64,000 nt of DNA, from NCBI RefSeq assembly GCF_028657195.3, contig NZ_JANCPR020000039.1:21875-85874 (forward strand), read 5' to 3'. The position numbers were made by a program, and so were the translations under genes. This stretch comes from Streptomyces iconiensis. GTDB lineage: Bacteria; Actinomycetota; Actinomycetes; Streptomycetales; Streptomycetaceae. Of this stretch, positions 31,618 through 40,141 are shown piece by piece; positions within the stretch are counted from its first letter, which is position 1, and every line of letters starts with the position of its first letter. The notes beneath the pieces are model-generated. The model made no database searches, was not told where the DNA came from, and saw only the letters and a program-made list of their open reading frames with translations.

Positions 31618-32645
31618 AGCTCGCTCCAGTCATGGTCGGGGTAGCGGTGCAAGGGCGCCGACACATCGTCCAGCGCCTCGCGGATTTCTTCGGGAAGACT
31701 AAGGCCCTCCACTGACAAAGCCGCCGCGAGCTGCTGTGATGTCCGCGCGCCGACGAGCGGAGCGACCACGCCAGGGCGGTCGCGCACCCATGCGAGCGCC
31801 ACCTGGAGCGGCGGCAGCGCGAGCCCGTCGGCCGCTATGGCCACCGCGTCGACGATCCGGCTGGCCGGCTCGTCGAGATACGGCTCGACGAACATCGCCA
31901 GCCGGTCGGAGTCGGCGCGTGATCCGGCGGGCGGCGGACCCGGCTGCCGGTACTTGCCTGTGAGGACGCCACGGCCGAGCGGCGAGGACGGCAGGAGTCC
32001 GATGCCCAGGTCGAGTGCGGCCGGCAGCACCTCGCGCTCGATGCCGCGCTGGAGCAGGCTGTACTCCATCTGTGCGCTGGCCAGCCGCGCCCGCGGCCCC
32101 GAGGAGGCGAGCTGCCAGGTCGCGGCCTTGGCGAGTTGCCAGCCCGAGAAGCTGGCGACACCCGCGTACCTGGCCCTGCCGCTGCTGACGGCCGTGTCGA
32201 GTGCCTGGAGGGTCTCGTCCGTCGGCGTCGCCGGGTCGAAGGCGTGCAGCTGCCACAGGTCCACGTGGTCCGTGCCCAGCCGTTCCAGCGAGGCGTCGAG
32301 CGCCGCGAGGAGGTGGCCACGGGAGCAGTCGAGCCTGCGGTCGGGGTCGGGCACGCTGCCGGCCTTTGTCGCGATCACGAGATCGCGGCGCGGCACCAGG
32401 TTGTCGAGCAGGCGCCCCAGCAGGTATTCGGCCTCGCCGTCGCCGTACACGTCGGCCGTGTCCACGAGCGTGCCGCCCGCCTCCCAGAACGTCTTGAGCT
32501 GGTCGGCCGCATTCTCTTCGTGCTCTTCGTGCCGTCCGTACTGCCCCGCCGAGGCGTGCTCCCCGCTCCCGCGCGCCCAATTGAGGGTGCCCAGTCCGAT
32601 CCGGGATACGCGCAGGCCAGTGTGGCCGAGGTGCCTTAGCTCCAT
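31614..32645 (-). CDS. Aldo/keto reductase
   Basis: A 343-residue NADPH-dependent (beta/alpha)8 oxidoreductase. The catalytic tetrad is visible: TLVDTADVYGDGEAE (Asp, Tyr), VIATKAGS (Lys) and WQLHAFDP (His). A cofactor-binding GLLPSSPLGRGVLTGKY follows. It starts at ATG 32645 and ends inside the RecD2-like gene (4-nt overlap), so the two are co-transcribed. The physiological carbonyl substrate is unknown. Confidence 0.9.
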   Translation of the reverse strand: MELRHLGHTGLRVSRIGLGTLNWARGSGEHASAGQYGRHEEHEENAADQLKTFWEAGGTLVDTADVYGDGEAEYLLGRLLDNLVPRRDLVIATKAGSVPDPDRRLDCSRGHLLAALDASLERLGTDHVDLWQLHAFDPATPTDETLQALDTAVSSGRARYAGVASFSGWQLAKAATWQLASSGPRARLASAQMEYSLLQRGIEREVLPAALDLGIGLLPSSPLGRGVLTGKYRQPGPPPAGSRADSDRLAMFVEPYLDEPASRIVDAVAIAADGLALPPLQVALAWVRDRPGVVAPLVGARTSQQLAAALSVEGLSLPEEIREALDDVSAPLHRYPDHDWSEL

Positions 32646-32725
32646 GGGCGTTGAGCGTACTTGCGACGGGCGCTAGAGTCCGTGGGGTCAGGGACATTAC
32701 TGATCAGTAAGGGGAGTGGGCGCGG

Positions 32726-33787
32726 ATGGGGATGCGATTGGGCATCAACCTCGGCTACTGGGGTGCCGGGATGGACGCGGACAACCTCGCCGTCGCACAG
32801 GAGGCCGACAGGCTCGGCTATGACGTCTGCTGGGCGGCCGAGGCGTACGGTTCCGACGCCGCGACCGTCCTCACCTGGGTGGCAGCGCACACGGAGCGCA
32901 TCGACGTCGCTTCCGGGATCTTCCAGATCCCGGCGCGTACCCCCGCGATGACGGCGATGACCGCCGCCACGCTCGACTCGCTCTCGGGCGGGCGCTTCCG
33001 GCTCGGCCTCGGCGTCTCGGGGCCGCAGGTTTCCGAGGGCTGGTACGGCGTCAAGTTCGACAAACCCCTCGCGCGCACCCGCGAGTACGTCGAGATCATC
33101 CGCAAGGCGATGTCCCGCGAGCGCCTCACCCATGAGGGGCAGCACTGGACGCTGCCGCTGCCCGGCGGTCCCGGGAAGCCGATCAAGCTGACCGTGCACC
33201 CGGAGCGCGAGGAGATCCCGCTCTACATCGCCGCCATCGGCCCCAAGAACCTGGAGCAGACGGGCGAGATCGCCAACGGAGTTCTCCTGGTCTTCTTCTC
33301 GCCCGAGCACGCCGAGGACACCACGCTCCAGTACCTGCGCCAGGGCCGTGCGACGGCGGGCAGGACGCTGGACGGCTTCGACGTCTGCCCCACCGTTCCC
33401 ATGGCCGTCGGCGACGACATCGAGGCGCTCGCCGACCTGTTCCGCCCGTACACCGCCCTCTACGTGGGCGGCATGGGCAGCCGTAAGCAGAACTTCTACA
33501 ACAAGCTCGCGCAGCGCATGGGCTACGAGAAGGAAGCCGCGGAGATCCAGGAGAAGTACTTGGCGGGCGACAAGGAGGGCGCGGCGGCGGCCGTGCCCCT
33601 CGAACTGATCGACTCCACCACCCTGATCGGTCCTGTCGACCGCATCGCCGACCGTATGCGGGCCTACGCGGACGCCGGGGTGACCACGCTCTCGCTCGCT
33701 CCCGCCGGATTCACCCGGGACGAGCGGCTGAGCAGCCTGCGTGCGGGAGTTGAGGCGCTGGAGCGGGCCGGGCTCGCGACCGCTTGA
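32726..33787 (+). CDS. LLM-class F420-dependent oxidoreductase
   Basis: A 353-residue luciferase-like TIM barrel. It begins MRLGINLGYWGAGMDADNLA and has the F420/flavin-binding segments ASGIFQIPARTPAMTAMTAA (non-prolyl cis bulge region) and GRFRLGLGVSGPQVSEGWYG. Actinobacterial members use coenzyme F420. It is divergent from the aldo/keto reductase. The substrate is unknown. Confidence 0.9.
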   Translation: MGMRLGINLGYWGAGMDADNLAVAQEADRLGYDVCWAAEAYGSDAATVLTWVAAHTERIDVASGIFQIPARTPAMTAMTAATLDSLSGGRFRLGLGVSGPQVSEGWYGVKFDKPLARTREYVEIIRKAMSRERLTHEGQHWTLPLPGGPGKPIKLTVHPEREEIPLYIAAIGPKNLEQTGEIANGVLLVFFSPEHAEDTTLQYLRQGRATAGRTLDGFDVCPTVPMAVGDDIEALADLFRPYTALYVGGMGSRKQNFYNKLAQRMGYEKEAAEIQEKYLAGDKEGAAAAVPLELIDSTTLIGPVDRIADRMRAYADAGVTTLSLAPAGFTRDERLSSLRAGVEALERAGLATA

Positions 33788-33862
33788 GCACCGCTTGAGC
33801 ACTGCGTGAGCATCGCTTGAGCGCTCCGTAGCGGGTGGGGCCGGGCGGCCCCGGACATGCCT

Positions 33863-33905
33863 ACGGCCGTGGTGGGGGCTCGGGGGTCATCCCCGCCACG
33901 GCCGT
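33863..33905 (+). terminator. Probable terminator of LLM oxidoreductase
   Basis: ACGGCCGTGG and CCACGGCCGT form a 10-bp perfect outer stem, with inner GGGGG/CCCC pairing. Just upstream, CGCTTGAGCAC-like words are repeated three times (33783-33825). Confidence 0.6.
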
Positions 33906-34071
33906 TACGGAGCACAACGCGCCGCCCGCCTCCGCGTTACGCGGGCGGCCACGCGCTCCTCCTTCGTTCGGCGCAGATCGCTTCCCCACCCGTTGCCCGT
34001 TCGCGCACGCGGTACTTGACTCTTCCTTTGCGGATGTCATGCCTCGCGTATGTCGCACGGAGGTGGCAGTG

Positions 34072-34863
34072 ATGCTCTCGGCCAAGAGCCTTTTCCAGGA
34101 GATCCTCGACAACGACGAGTCGTTCCGGCTCTTCTGCTCCATCGCGGCCAGCGGCGAGTCCCAGGGCGGTTGGGAGAACGCCCGTATCGCCGCGCTGGTG
34201 CCTCCCGCACAGGCCCGTCTCGCGCCCAAGGTGGCGCGGCACGGCGCCGACGAGGACAAACACGGCCGCATCTTCACCGCCCTGCTGCGCAAGCGTGGCC
34301 TTGAGCCCGCCGAGATCCCCGACGACACCGACTACACGATGCTCCTGGAGGGCCTCGGGATCGGCCTGGCGCACGAGAAGCTGCGCCGTGACGAGCCGCT
34401 CTCCGAAGGGGACTTGCTCATCTACCTGGTGCACAGCAGAGTCACCGAGCAGCGTGCCTCCGAGGAAATGGTCACGCTCAAGAGGTTCTTCGGTGACCAC
34501 CCCGACCTCGGCCGCGCGGTCAAGATGATCTCCAACGACGAGGACAACCACCTCGCCTACTGCCACGAGGAGCTTCTGCGTCTCTCCGGGGCGGGCCACG
34601 GCCGGCCCATCAGGGCGCTGCTGCGCGAGAGCGCGCTCGCCGAGATCAAGGTCTACCGGAACGTCAGCCTCGCCGTGATGAGCCGCATGGCGGCCATCCT
34701 CGGCTGGTCCCGCGCGAAGTACGGGCTGCTCGCGCTGGGCATACACGGGCGGTACGTCTACGAGCGACTGGGCGGCTGGCGCCGCATGGTGCGCCTCCGG
34801 ATGCCCGAACGGCGTGACGCGCTGGGCGGCGGCCCCGCAGGAGCGGCACCGGAGTTCGCCTGA
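34072..34863 (+). CDS. Ferritin-like domain protein
   Basis: A 263-residue protein from ATG 34072, with GGAGG 8 nt upstream. Helices carry likely di-iron ligands: ARHGADEDKHGRIFTALL, RVTEQRASEEMVTLKRFF and MISNDEDNHLAYCHEELL (E..H patterns). Residues ~190-250 add amphipathic helices (ALAEIKVYRNVSLAVMSRM). It is not a cage ferritin by length. Possibly a membrane-associated di-iron oxidase or storage protein. It is monocistronic. Confidence 0.78.
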   Translation: MLSAKSLFQEILDNDESFRLFCSIAASGESQGGWENARIAALVPPAQARLAPKVARHGADEDKHGRIFTALLRKRGLEPAEIPDDTDYTMLLEGLGIGLAHEKLRRDEPLSEGDLLIYLVHSRVTEQRASEEMVTLKRFFGDHPDLGRAVKMISNDEDNHLAYCHEELLRLSGAGHGRPIRALLRESALAEIKVYRNVSLAVMSRMAAILGWSRAKYGLLALGIHGRYVYERLGGWRRMVRLRMPERRDALGGGPAGAAPEFA

Positions 34864-34984
34864 GCCCGTTCCCCGGCCGGGAGTTGCCATCCAGGTCCAT
34901 CCAGGCGTCGTGAACCATGAACTGTGTCCCGGGTGTTGTGAGCCGGGAGCCGTGAACTGTCAGCCAGGAGTGGTGAACCGTGGC

Positions 34985-35008
34985 CCTGGTCCTGGTCCTG
35001 GTCCTGGC
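34985..35008. repeat. Hexanucleotide microsatellite
   Basis: CCTGGT occurs three times followed by CCTGGC, in the spacer between the ferritin-like gene and corA. GTGAAC and TGAACTGT words also recur just upstream. Confidence 0.8.
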
Positions 35009-35033
35009 CCGGGGCCCGGCGAGTCGTTCGCCC

Positions 35034-36017
35034 TCACAGCCAGCCGCGGCGCTTGAAGCCACGGAACAGCACGAGGCACACCGTCAGGATCAGCAGCAGT
35101 ACCGCCGGATAGGCCCATACCCAGTGCAGTTCGGGCATGTGGTCGAAGTTCATGCCGTACACCCCGGCGATCGCCGTCGGTACGGCGAACATGGCGGCCC
35201 AGGCCGAGATCTTGCGCATGTCGTCGTTCTGCCGCACACCCATCTGCGCCAGATACGCGGACAGGATGTCGCTCAGCAGCCGGTCGATGTTCTCCACCTG
35301 CTCGTTGACCCGCGACAGATGGTCGGCCACGTCACGGAAGAACGGCCGCGAGTCCCTGTGCACGAACGGCAGCCCCGAACCCATCAGCCGGGTCACCGGG
35401 TCCGCCAGTGGGACGGTGGCGCGGCGGAACTCCATGGCTCGCCGTTTGAACTCGTAGATACGGCTCGCCGTGCTTCCGTCGACCCGGCCCTCCTCGGAGA
35501 AGACGCCCGCCTCCAGCCCCTCCAGGTCGGTGTGGAGCGTGGAGGCCACATCCAGGTAGTGGTCCACCACGGCGTCGCACACCGCGTACATCACCGCCGT
35601 CGGGCCGTGCCGCAGCACCTCCGGGTCCTCCTCCAGGCGCCGGCGCACCACACCGAGCGGGTTGGCCTCACCGTGCCGCACCGTCAGCACGAACGAGTCG
35701 CCGACGAACACCATCAGCTCGCCCGTGGACAGCCCGCCGCTCTCCTCCTCGTACCGCACCGGTTTGAGGACGAGGAACAGGGAGTCGGCGTACGCCTCCA
35801 GCTTCGGGCGCTGATGTGCCCGCAGCGCGTCCTCGACCGCCAGCGGGTGCAGCGCGAAGTCCTCGGTGACCTGCGAGAACTCCGCCTCGCTCGGCTCGTA
35901 CAGCCCGATCCACAAGAACGTGTCCTCGCTCCCGCGTGCCTCCCGGAGCGCGGTGGAGAAGTCCTCGGGGCGGTCCGTGCGACGCCCCTCGTGGTACAGC
36001 GCGCAATCGACGATCAC
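35034..36017 (-). CDS. corA: CorA-type magnesium/cobalt transporter
   Basis: A 327-residue protein. The cytoplasmic alpha/beta funnel domain starts VIVDCALYHEG. A long coiled helix (DHLSRVNEQVENIDRLLSDI) leads to TM1, ending in the diagnostic YGMNFDHMPEL selectivity loop. TM2 and a basic tail (RGFKRRGWL) follow. GTG 36017 is chosen because the family starts at this strand; an ATG 11 codons earlier is the alternative. Imports Mg2+, down the membrane potential, as a homopentamer. Confidence 0.92.
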   Translation of the reverse strand: MIVDCALYHEGRRTDRPEDFSTALREARGSEDTFLWIGLYEPSEAEFSQVTEDFALHPLAVEDALRAHQRPKLEAYADSLFLVLKPVRYEEESGGLSTGELMVFVGDSFVLTVRHGEANPLGVVRRRLEEDPEVLRHGPTAVMYAVCDAVVDHYLDVASTLHTDLEGLEAGVFSEEGRVDGSTASRIYEFKRRAMEFRRATVPLADPVTRLMGSGLPFVHRDSRPFFRDVADHLSRVNEQVENIDRLLSDILSAYLAQMGVRQNDDMRKISAWAAMFAVPTAIAGVYGMNFDHMPELHWVWAYPAVLLLILTVCLVLFRGFKRRGWL

Positions 36018-36081
36018 GCCTGGAATTCTGCCGGGCTCCGCCCGACCCACAACCGGAGAGCGGCACTCGTGGCCCCTCGCT

Positions 36082-36087
36082 TAGGGT
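36082..36087 (+). promoter_or_regulatory. Probable -10 box (TAGGGT), leaderless start
   Basis: TAGGGT ends 7 nt before ATG 36095, and no ribosome-binding site exists between. The message is probably leaderless. Confidence 0.5.
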
Positions 36088-36094
36088 GGCGGGC

Positions 36095-36829
36095 ATGCCC
36101 ACGCTCATCCTCGTACGGCACGGCAGGTCGACCGCGAACACCTCCGGGGTGCTCGCCGGGCGCACGCCGGGCGTCGCCCTCGACGAGCACGGCCAGGAAC
36201 AGGCCGGATCGCTGCCGGCCCGCCTGCACGACCTGCCCCTCGCCGCCGCCGTCAGCAGCCCGCTCAAGCGCTGCCAGGAGACCCTCGCACCGCTGACCAC
36301 GGCCAGGCCCGACCTGCCCGTGCACACCGAGGAACGCATCAACGAGTGCGACTACGGGGAGTGGAGCGGGCGCAAGCTCGCCGAACTGACCGACCACCCG
36401 CTGATGTCGACCGTCCAGCAGCACCCCTCGGCCGCCACCTTCCCCGGCGGCGAGTCCATGCGGGCCATGCAGGCACGCGCGGTCGAGGCCGTACGCGACT
36501 GGAACGCGCGGATCGAGGCCGAGCACGGAGCCGACGCGTTCTACGTGATGTGCTCGCACGGCGACATCATCAAGTCGATCGTCGCGGACGCGCTCGGCAT
36601 GCACCTCGACCTCTTCCAGCGCATAACGGCGGGCCCCTGCTCGGCCACCGTCATCACCTACACCCCGCTGCGCCCCTTCCTGCTCAGGCTCGGAGACACC
36701 GGGGAACTCGCCTCGCTCGCACCGCCCAAGGACAGCCACGAGCCCACGGAGGACGGCGCCGAAGCGGCCGGAGCCACCGGCCACACACCCCGCGACCCCG
36801 GCGTCGCGACCGTCGGGGGCAGCGCGTAA
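36095..36829 (+). CDS. Histidine phosphatase (phosphoglycerate mutase-like)
   Basis: A 244-residue protein. The catalytic RHG box is at residues 8-10 (LILVRHGRSTANTSG), the second Arg in SPLKRCQET, the acid Glu in INECDYGEWSGRK, and the second His in VMCSHGDIIKS. It belongs to the actinobacterial branch found beside DUF3090 and the PI3/4-kinase-like gene. The phosphosubstrate is unknown. Starts the block 36095-38410, which runs as one probable operon. Confidence 0.9.
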   Translation: MPTLILVRHGRSTANTSGVLAGRTPGVALDEHGQEQAGSLPARLHDLPLAAAVSSPLKRCQETLAPLTTARPDLPVHTEERINECDYGEWSGRKLAELTDHPLMSTVQQHPSAATFPGGESMRAMQARAVEAVRDWNARIEAEHGADAFYVMCSHGDIIKSIVADALGMHLDLFQRITAGPCSATVITYTPLRPFLLRLGDTGELASLAPPKDSHEPTEDGAEAAGATGHTPRDPGVATVGGSA

Positions 36830-36905
36830 GCGCGATGATCGGCACGCGCAGTAGGGTGCCTGTGTCCGAAGCATTCACGTAATCGTCGACCCAACGGAGC
36901 AGGAC

Positions 36906-37496
36906 GTGTCCCGTCAGGTGTTCCTGTACGACCCACCGGACCGGTTCATCGCCGGCACGGTCGGGTTGCCTGGCCGCCGCACCTTCTTCCTCCAGGCCAG
37001 CCAGGGCGGCCGAACCACGAGCGTGGCACTGGAGAAGGCGCAGGTCGAGGCGCTCGCCGAGCGGATCGACGAGCTGCTCGACGAGGTGGTGCGCCGCTCA
37101 GGCGGCAACGCGCCCGTCCCGGCCGTCGCACCCTCCGAGGTCGATGACACCGGCCCCCTGGAGACTCCCGTCGAGGAGGAGTTCAGGGTCGGCACCATGG
37201 CACTCGCCTGGGACGGCGACGGCGAACGGATGGTCGTCGAGGCACAGGCCATCGTCGAGCTGGAGCCCGACGCCGACGAGGACCTGGCCGACGCCGAGGA
37301 GCGGCTGCTCCAGGACGACGAGAACGGGCCCCCGATGCTCCGCGTACGGATCAGCGGCAGCATGGCGCGGTCCTTCGCCAAGCGGGCGCTGGACGTCGTC
37401 AACGCGGGCCGCCCGCCGTGCCCGCTGTGCAGCCTGCCGCTCGACCCGGAGGGACACGTATGTCCGCGCCAGAACGGATACCGCCGGGGCGAGTGA
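36906..37496 (+). CDS. DUF3090 family protein with zinc-ribbon-like C-terminus
   Basis: A 196-residue protein from GTG 36906: MSRQVFLYDPPDRFIAGTVG, FFLQASQGGRTTSVALEKAQ, and a Glu/Asp-rich segment at ~125-150. The end, PPCPLCSLPLDPEGHVCPRQNG, has three Cys and a His able to bind zinc. Function unknown, but it is invariably linked in actinobacteria to the phosphatase before it and the kinase-like gene after it. Its TGA overlaps the next GTG. Confidence 0.88.
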   Translation: MSRQVFLYDPPDRFIAGTVGLPGRRTFFLQASQGGRTTSVALEKAQVEALAERIDELLDEVVRRSGGNAPVPAVAPSEVDDTGPLETPVEEEFRVGTMALAWDGDGERMVVEAQAIVELEPDADEDLADAEERLLQDDENGPPMLRVRISGSMARSFAKRALDVVNAGRPPCPLCSLPLDPEGHVCPRQNGYRRGE

Positions 37497-38410
37497 ACGC
37501 GTCGGACCCTTCGTTCCCGGCCGCCGAGACCACGCGCGCCCTGCTCACAGGCGGCACGCTCACGGTGCACGGCCGGATCGAGGAAGCCTCCAACGCGGTC
37601 CTCTACGGCGTCGTCGCACACCAGGACTTCGACGTACCGTGCGTCTACAAGCCCGTCGCCGGTGAGCGCCCCCTGTGGGACTTCCCCGACGGTAACCTCG
37701 CCCAGCGCGAGGTGGCCGCCTACGAGATCTCGCGCGCGACCGGCTGGGACCTGATCCCCGCCACGGTGCTGCGCGACGGCCCGTACGGCGAGGGCATGTG
37801 CCAGGTGTGGGTGGGCGAGCCGCCGGACGCGACGGCGGAACCCGAGCCCGGCGGCCCCGTCGCCGGCCTGGGCGCGGAGGGCCCCGCCTCCGGTACCGGC
37901 TCCGCGGAGCCGGAGGAGGACGGGGAGCAGCCGCTCCTCGCGCTCGTCGAGGGCGACGCCCCTGGCGAGGGCTGGAAGGCGATCGGTTACGCCGATGTCG
38001 GCGGCGGCAGGAGCGCGCTGCTGGTGCACGCCGACGATCAGCGCCTGCGCCGTCTCGCCGTGCTCGACGCGGTGATCAACAACGGTGACCGCAAGGGCGG
38101 CCATCTGCTGCCACGGCCGGGCGGGCTGCTCTACGCCATCGACCACGGCGTCACCTTCCACGTCGGCGACAAGCTGCGCACCCTCCTGTGGGGCTGGGCG
38201 GGCGAGGAACTGACAGCAGAGGCCACCGAGGTGCTGCGCGGGCTGTCGGCAGCGCTCGCCGAGGGCGCTCCGCTCGCCGTACGCCTGTCGGGACTGCTGA
38301 CGGCGGCCGAGGTCGACGCCGTACGCAAGCGGACCAGGTCCATGCTCAGCTCGGGCCGCCATCCCCTGCCCAGCGGGGACTGGCCCGCGATCCCCTGGCC
38401 GCCCGTCTGA
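37493..38410 (+). CDS. PI3/4-kinase-like protein (SCO1664/TIGR03843 type)
   Basis: A 305-residue protein from GTG 37493, which shares GTGA with the DUF3090 stop; an ATG 11 codons earlier (37460) is possible. Kinase-like elements: VLYGVVAHQDFDVPCVYKPV with the ATP-binding Lys, LAQREVAAYEISRATGWDL with the helix-C Glu, AVLDAVINNGDRKGGHLL as catalytic loop (N-x-D-R), and LYAIDHGVTFH as metal-binding DxG-like. A Pro/Glu/Gly-rich insert lies at ~120-160. Target unknown. Its constant pairing with a phosphatase suggests a phosphorylation cycle (inference). Confidence 0.85.
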   Translation: MNASDPSFPAAETTRALLTGGTLTVHGRIEEASNAVLYGVVAHQDFDVPCVYKPVAGERPLWDFPDGNLAQREVAAYEISRATGWDLIPATVLRDGPYGEGMCQVWVGEPPDATAEPEPGGPVAGLGAEGPASGTGSAEPEEDGEQPLLALVEGDAPGEGWKAIGYADVGGGRSALLVHADDQRLRRLAVLDAVINNGDRKGGHLLPRPGGLLYAIDHGVTFHVGDKLRTLLWGWAGEELTAEATEVLRGLSAALAEGAPLAVRLSGLLTAAEVDAVRKRTRSMLSSGRHPLPSGDWPAIPWPPV

Positions 38411-38633
38411 CGTCTCCCGGCGCCCTGTCTGCCCGGCGGTCTGTCTCCCGGCGGCCTGTCTGCCGACGCCCCGTCCGCCCTGCGTCGCCCCGCGTCCTCC
38501 GGACGGCGCACAGGGCTCTGCCGGCGCGACGGGGTCTTTCCGCCGGTACGTGGTGGGGCCGCGCAAGAGGGCCCGCCCGGCCAAAGATGGTGGGTGCACC
38601 TGTCCCGTCCGTATACGGAACACCAGTCCGGGT

Positions 38634-38639
38634 TAGGCT
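38634..38639 (+). promoter_or_regulatory. Probable -10 box (TAGGCT) of mshC, leaderless start
   Basis: TAGGCT lies 6 nt before ATG 38646, and no ribosome-binding site is present. Confidence 0.45.
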
Positions 38640-38645
38640 CATGAC

Positions 38646-39875
38646 ATGCATGCCTGGCCCGCTTCCGAGGTCCCCGTCCTGCCTGGACAGGGCCGCGACC
38701 TCGACGTCCACGACACCGCGACCGATGGACGGGTCGCCCTCGTCCCTGGTCCCGTCGCCCGTATCTATGTCTGCGGCATCACGCCGTACGACGCCACCCA
38801 CCTGGGACACGCGGCGACCTACAACGCGTTCGACCTCGTGCAGCGCGTGTGGCTCGACACCAAGCGGCAGGTTCACTACATACAGAACGTCACCGATATC
38901 GACGATCCACTCCTGCAGCGGGCAGTCGAGACCGGTGACGACTGGGCGACACTCGCCGAGCGTGAAACCGCCCTGTTCCGGGAGGACATGACCGCACTCC
39001 GGATGCTGCCGCCCAAGGCGTTCATCGGCGCCGTGGAGTCCATCCCGCGGATCGTGCCCATGGTCGAGAAGCTGCGCGACATGGGGGCCGCCTATGAACT
39101 CGAAGGCGACATCTACTTCTCCGTCGAGTCCGATGTGCACTTCGGGGAGGTCTCCAGGTACGACGCCGAGACGATGAGGCTGCTGTCCGCCGAGCGCGGC
39201 GGCGACCCCGAGCGCCCCGGCAAGAAGAACCCGCTCGACCCGATGCTGTGGATGGCGGCGCGTGAGGGCGAGCCGCACTGGGACGGGGCCTCGCTCGGTG
39301 CGGGACGCCCCGGCTGGCACATCGAGTGCGTGGCCATCGCGCTCGAACACCTTGGGATGGGCTTCGACGTCCAGGGCGGTGGCTCCGACCTGATCTTCCC
39401 GCACCACGAGATGGGTGCCTCGCACGCGCAGGCGCTGACCGGCGAGTTCCCCTTCGCGTCCACCTATGTGCACGCCGGGATGGTGGGCCTGGACGGCGAG
39501 AAGATGTCCAAGTCGAAGGGCAACCTGGTCTTCGTCTCGGCGCTGCGCCGCGAGGGCGTCGACCCGGTCGCCATCCGGCTCGCGCTGCTGGCCAACCACT
39601 ACCGCGCCGACTGGGAGTACACCGAGGCCGTCCTCCAGGAGGCCAAGGCCCGCCTCGCGCGCTGGCGGGCCGCCGTCTCGCGTCCTGACGGTCCCGCGGC
39701 CGAGGGGGTGCTGGAGGAGGTACGTGTGGCTCTCGCCGACGACCTCGACTCTCCTGCCGCGCTCGCAGCCGTCGACCGCTGGTGTCGGGAGCAGGAGACG
39801 AACGGCGGAACGGACGAGGGAGCGCCGGGACTTGTGTCCCGCACGGTGGACGCCTTGCTGGGGGTCGCGCTCTAA
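38646..39875 (+). CDS. mshC: L-cysteine:1D-myo-inosityl 2-amino-2-deoxy-glucopyranoside ligase (mycothiol synthesis)
   Basis: A 409-residue class I aminoacyl-tRNA-synthetase-like enzyme. It activates cysteine with ATP and joins it to GlcN-Ins, the third step of mycothiol synthesis. HIGH-type motif: YVCGITPYDATHLGHAATYN, including the zinc Cys. Further zinc ligands: GWHIECVAIA and FPHHEMGASHAQA. KMSKS-type loop: GEKMSKSKGNLVFV. The anticodon-binding domain of CysRS is reduced, as expected for MshC, and the length is typical. Confidence 0.96.
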   Translation: MHAWPASEVPVLPGQGRDLDVHDTATDGRVALVPGPVARIYVCGITPYDATHLGHAATYNAFDLVQRVWLDTKRQVHYIQNVTDIDDPLLQRAVETGDDWATLAERETALFREDMTALRMLPPKAFIGAVESIPRIVPMVEKLRDMGAAYELEGDIYFSVESDVHFGEVSRYDAETMRLLSAERGGDPERPGKKNPLDPMLWMAAREGEPHWDGASLGAGRPGWHIECVAIALEHLGMGFDVQGGGSDLIFPHHEMGASHAQALTGEFPFASTYVHAGMVGLDGEKMSKSKGNLVFVSALRREGVDPVAIRLALLANHYRADWEYTEAVLQEAKARLARWRAAVSRPDGPAAEGVLEEVRVALADDLDSPAALAAVDRWCREQETNGGTDEGAPGLVSRTVDALLGVAL

Positions 39876-39896
39876 CCCGCACTGTCCGGTGTGGTT

Positions 39897-39944
39897 CGCT
39901 CGTCCCGCCGCTGAGAGGCAAGACCCTCAGCGGCGGGACGAGCG
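39897..39944. terminator. Bidirectional terminator after mshC
   Basis: A 19-bp perfect stem (CGCTCGTCCCGCCGCTGAG and complement) with a 10-nt loop, 21 bp after the mshC stop and before the convergent PAC2 gene. Confidence 0.9.
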
Positions 39945-40141
39945 CTTTCCTGAGCCGGGCGGCCGGTGAGGGCGAGCGAGCCCAGGTGCGGACGAGCGGG
40001 CGCCATGGCGGCGGACGGCTCGTCATGGCTGTGGAGGACCGCTCACCGGCCGCTCGCCAGCCGCTCATGGCTGCGGATGGCCGTCATGGTGGCGGCAGTT
40101 GTCCGTGTTCTCTGGCGAGGTTCTCGGGCGAGGCGCTGCCG

